A stretch of 50,574 nt of DNA from Phycisphaerales bacterium (GTDB taxonomy: Bacteria; Planctomycetota; Phycisphaerae; Phycisphaerales; UBA1924), in contig JANQQZ010000059.1 in NCBI GenBank assembly GCA_028284805.1, forward strand, positions 1 to 50,574. Reading direction: 5' to 3'. Position 1 is the stretch's first letter, and each line of letters begins with the position of its first letter. A program made the translations under genes and the position numbers. Of the stretch, positions 47,631 to 50,574 are shown piece by piece. Below the pieces are notes generated by a model. The model was not told the origin of the DNA and ran no database searches. It was given only the letters and a program-made list of their open reading frames with translations.

Positions 47631-48404
47631 TCAGTCCTCGTCGGCCTTGGCGATCTGCCATTCCTCAAGGTCGACCGGGGCCTGACGCCCGAAGATCGTG
47701 ACGAGCACGCGGACGGTGCCCTTCTCGGGGAAGAGCTCGTCGACCGTGCCCTCGTAGCCCTCGAACGGGCCCTCCTTGATGGTGACGGGCTCGCCCTTCT
47801 CGAACGAGAGCTTGATGACCGGCTCGTCCTCGGGCTTCTTGCTGTCCTGGAGCATCTTCTCGATCTCGTGCTGCGCCATGGGCGTCGGACGCCCGGCGGT
47901 GCCCACGAAATCGCCCACGCCCGTGGTCTCCTTGATCAGGAAGAACACGTCCTGCGGGATGCGCCCGTCGTCCTCGAGCTGCATCTCGACGAAGACGTAG
48001 CCCGGGTAGAGCTTGGTCTCGGTGATGCGCTGCTTGCCGCCCTTGATGGTCTTGGTCTTCTCGGTGGGCACGAGGATGCGGCCCACAAGGTGCGTCATGC
48101 CCTCAATCTGGACCTTGCGGAGGAGCGTCTCGCGGACGCTCGACTCCTTGTTGCTGGCCACGCGGAGCACGAACCAGTCCATGCCCGCCTGGCGGACGGG
48201 CTCGTCCTCCGGGATCAGGTCGTCGGTCTTGTCGGGGGTGCCGTCCATCGCCGGCTCGGATGGCTCCGAGGGCTGGTCGGGCTGCGTCGGCTCGGCCTGG
48301 TCGCCCTGGGGCTCGGCGCTCTCGGGCTGGGTGTTCTGCTCGTCCTGCGGTTCGCCCGGGTTGAGGTTCTCGTTGTCGGCCATGATGGTGGTCTGCCTTT
48401 CCAT
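47631..48404 (-). CDS. nusG: Transcription elongation/antitermination factor NusG with an acidic N-terminal extension
   Basis: In this 257-residue protein the NGN domain starts at about residue 75 (MDWFVLRVASNKESSVRETL, LYPGYVFVEMQL, GVGDFVGTAGRPTPM) and the KOW domain is at ~205-250 (FEKGEPVTIKEGPFEGYEGT). NusG couples RNA polymerase to the ribosome or Rho. The first ~70 residues are a Glu/Gln/Pro-rich tail (PGEPQDEQNTQPESAEPQGD) not found in the ~180-residue standard form. ATG 48404 is preferred because GAGG lies six bases upstream; ATG 48383 (MADNEN) is the alternative. It lies 30 bases after secE. Confidence 0.93.
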   Translation of the reverse strand: MERQTTIMADNENLNPGEPQDEQNTQPESAEPQGDQAEPTQPDQPSEPSEPAMDGTPDKTDDLIPEDEPVRQAGMDWFVLRVASNKESSVRETLLRKVQIEGMTHLVGRILVPTEKTKTIKGGKQRITETKLYPGYVFVEMQLEDDGRIPQDVFFLIKETTGVGDFVGTAGRPTPMAQHEIEKMLQDSKKPEDEPVIKLSFEKGEPVTIKEGPFEGYEGTVDELFPEKGTVRVLVTIFGRQAPVDLEEWQIAKADED

Positions 48405-48434
48405 GTGGGGCCTCGCCGGAGGTGTGAGGAGGGG

Positions 48435-49130
48435 CTACTGGAGGACGTTGATGAGCTTGAAGAACGTGCCGAAGCCGTAATCGACGACGAAGATGCCCGC
48501 CGCGAGCAGGAAGGTCGCGACGACGACGACGACGGTCGAGCCCTGGATCTCCTTGCGGGTGGACCAGTGCACCTTCTTCATCTCGCCATCGGTCGCGATC
48601 AGGAAGTCGACCGCGGGCTTGCGCACCGCGACGAAGATGTAGATGCCGATCGCGCCGGCGAGCATGATCACGCCCGCGATGCCCGCTTGCAGATAGATCG
48701 GCTCAAAGATCGTGATGCCAACCGCGGAGACCACCTCGGCCCGGAGGCCATCGGCCGAAGCATTGAGCCCCTGCGCGGTCTGGACCGTCGCGCTCGAGGG
48801 GATCAGCAGGACGCCCGAGTCCATGGCGACATCGCGCACGATCAGCTCTGCGGCACCCGCGCTCTGCGGCGTGAACGACTCGACGACCGCCGAGCCCGTC
48901 CGGGTGCGCTGGGCGTCGATCGTCTCGAAGACCTCGACGACAGCACCGGGCTGGGGGGCATCGCCCCGGACGGCGGCGAGCGCGACCCGCTGCGTCGGCT
49001 GGGGGAGCTTGATGGTTGCCGCCTCGCGGAAGGCCCAGGCCGCCGCGGCCAGAACGACGCCTCCAGCGAAGATCGCCGTCAGCACGCGGACCCAGTAGCC
49101 CTGTCCCTGCTTGTAGATCGCGCCGCTCAC
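48435..49130 (-). CDS. secE: Preprotein translocase subunit SecE with a large inserted domain
   Basis: The protein has 231 residues from GTG 49130 (VSGAIYKQGQGYWVRVL). The C-terminal ~65 residues are typical SecE: DFLIATDGEMKKVHWSTRKE (amphipathic helix) then VVVVVATFLLAAGIFVVDYG. Before these come a first membrane helix (TAIFAGGVVLAAAAWAF), about 100 residues of beta-type sequence (IKLPQPTQRVALAAVRGDAP to LRAEVVSAVGI) and a second helix (AGIAGVIMLAGAIGIYIFVA). By topology the insert lies outside the cytoplasm. Bacterial SecE is normally 60-130 residues. Position between tRNA-Trp and nusG supports the identity. Confidence 0.9.
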   Translation of the reverse strand: MSGAIYKQGQGYWVRVLTAIFAGGVVLAAAAWAFREAATIKLPQPTQRVALAAVRGDAPQPGAVVEVFETIDAQRTRTGSAVVESFTPQSAGAAELIVRDVAMDSGVLLIPSSATVQTAQGLNASADGLRAEVVSAVGITIFEPIYLQAGIAGVIMLAGAIGIYIFVAVRKPAVDFLIATDGEMKKVHWSTRKEIQGSTVVVVVATFLLAAGIFVVDYGFGTFFKLINVLQ

Positions 49131-49153
49131 GGTGTGGGTTGCCCCTGGCCTGG

Positions 49154-49175
49154 GACGCGCCCCGCGGGGCGCGTC
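49154..49175. repeat. 22-base perfect palindrome between tRNA-Trp and secE
   Basis: All 22 bases are self-complementary and GC-only apart from one A/T pair (GACGCG...CGCGTC). In RNA it would form a very stable hairpin upstream of the secE start, with no T-run after it. It could be an attenuator, a processing site for the tRNA 3' end, or a protein site. Confidence 0.6.
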
Positions 49176-49190
49176 GGTTGGGATGTCAAG

Positions 49191-49263
49191 CACGCCAGGA
49201 GAGACTCGAACTCCCGACCGGTGGATTTGGAATCCACTGCTCTACCAACTGAGCTACTGGCGT
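49191..49263 (-). tRNA. tRNA-Trp (anticodon CCA)
   Basis: All four stems fold: acceptor ACGCCAG/CTGGCGT, D stem GCTC/GAGC, anticodon stem GTGGA/TCCAC around TTCCAAA, and T stem GGGAG/CTCTC with one G.U around TTCGAGT. Anticodon CCA reads UGG. The discriminator base is G, as usual for bacterial tRNA-Trp. The 3' CCA is not encoded. It lies between rpmG and secE, as in many bacteria. Confidence 0.97.
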
Positions 49264-49276
49264 AACGGACCAGCGG

Positions 49277-49459
49277 TCACTTCCGCTTGATCTTGTGCAG
49301 TGTGTGCTTGCGGAGGCGCGGCGAGTACTTCTTGATGCCGTCCTTCATCTTCTCGGGGAGCCCGCCCTTGACGTTGACCTGCGTGCGGTAGTTCAGGTCG
49401 TTGCACTCGGTGCACTGCAGCCAGACGTACTCGCGCGCGGCAGCCTTCTTCTTGGCCAT
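49277..49459 (-). CDS. rpmG: 50S ribosomal protein L33
   Basis: This 60-residue protein begins MAKKKAAAREYVWLQCTECN and ends YSPRLRKHTLHKIKRK. L33 binds near the E site of the large subunit. The first zinc pair (CTEC) is kept, while the second pair, CPxC in zinc-binding L33, is SPRL here, so the ribbon is half lost. GGGAGG lies eight bases before the ATG. Position between tuf and tRNA-Trp/secE is the classical order. Confidence 0.95.
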   Translation of the reverse strand: MAKKKAAAREYVWLQCTECNDLNYRTQVNVKGGLPEKMKDGIKKYSPRLRKHTLHKIKRK

Positions 49460-49524
49460 CGGGGGCCTCCCTTTCAACCCTTGCCCGCGGCACCCACCCG
49501 GCCCGAGAGCTTCTGCGGAAAGCA

Positions 49525-49548
49525 CCCCGCTCGCTCTCGCGAGCGGGG
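49525..49548 (-). terminator. Terminator-like hairpin after tuf
   Basis: A perfect 10-bp GC stem with a 4-base loop stands 14 bases past the tuf stop; only TGCTTTCC follows, so termination may be partial and allow read-through into rpmG. Confidence 0.6.
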
Positions 49549-49562
49549 CGTGAATCAGCTGA

Positions 49563-50574
<1,012 letters not shown>

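Overview
The window is GC-rich, densely coded bacterial chromosome and looks like a planctomycete of the class Phycisphaerae. The pointers are a secreted protein ending in two dockerin-like repeats of the form DxNxDxxxTPADFNAWI, a membrane protein with a C-terminal CPKCSYD...CPECGW zinc ribbon, many secreted proteins of unknown function, an unusually built SecE/NusG pair, and frequent GTG starts. This assignment rests on recognised sequence style; no search was run. I see no phage, transposon, integrase or CRISPR array.

Layout. 1-6.5 kb: two ClpP/NfeD-like secreted proteases (the first cut by the window edge), an M3 oligopeptidase, and a tandem pair of paralogous secreted proteins of unknown function. 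6.5-13.6 kb: a DJ-1/PfpI protein divergent from a PLP decarboxylase plus a lipoprotein, a LuxR-type regulator divergent from a eukaryote-type UDP-galactopyranose mutase, a second lipoprotein and an unknown protein. 13.7-17.7 kb: rsmD coupled to a UvrD-like helicase-nuclease. 17.8-22.4 kb: secreted M16 and DUF885 peptidases. 22.4-24.7 kb (minus strand): a translationally coupled four-gene operon of small secreted proteins, three of which share a leader but have unrelated bodies. 24.8-30.9 kb (minus): an isolated atpG, two tandem 50-residue paralogous proteins, two metallo-beta-lactamase-fold enzymes around an EEP-family nuclease/phosphatase, an Asn/Phe-rich low-complexity protein, and gpsA. 31-34.7 kb: a P1B-like ATPase with a CPT motif and a secreted alpha/beta hydrolase. 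34.7-39.8 kb: mgtE, a zinc-ribbon membrane protein, a PIG-L deacetylase, a methyltransferase and a WaaP-like kinase, divergent from a WaaE-like glycosyltransferase; this suggests surface glycan work. 39.9-42.8 kb: a DEAD-box helicase coupled to an M42-like peptidase. 42.8-50.6 kb (minus): tuf, rpmG, tRNA-Trp, secE, nusG, then a 1570-residue AsmA-like protein where rplK would be expected.

Two architectural themes run through the window. First, about eleven genes have a -10-like hexamer (TAnnnT or close) only 5-7 nt before the start codon, mostly with no Shine-Dalgarno, which suggests leaderless transcription. Three divergent pairs have abutting or overlapping -10 boxes; at 38935-38958 this gives a perfectly symmetric 24-bp spacer. 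Second, convergent genes end on top of each other: three pairs share one CTAG as both stop codons.

The most unusual candidates are the leader-sharing secreted operon, the tandem 50-residue proteins upstream of atpG, the SecE with a ~100-residue inserted domain, and the eukaryote-type Glf.
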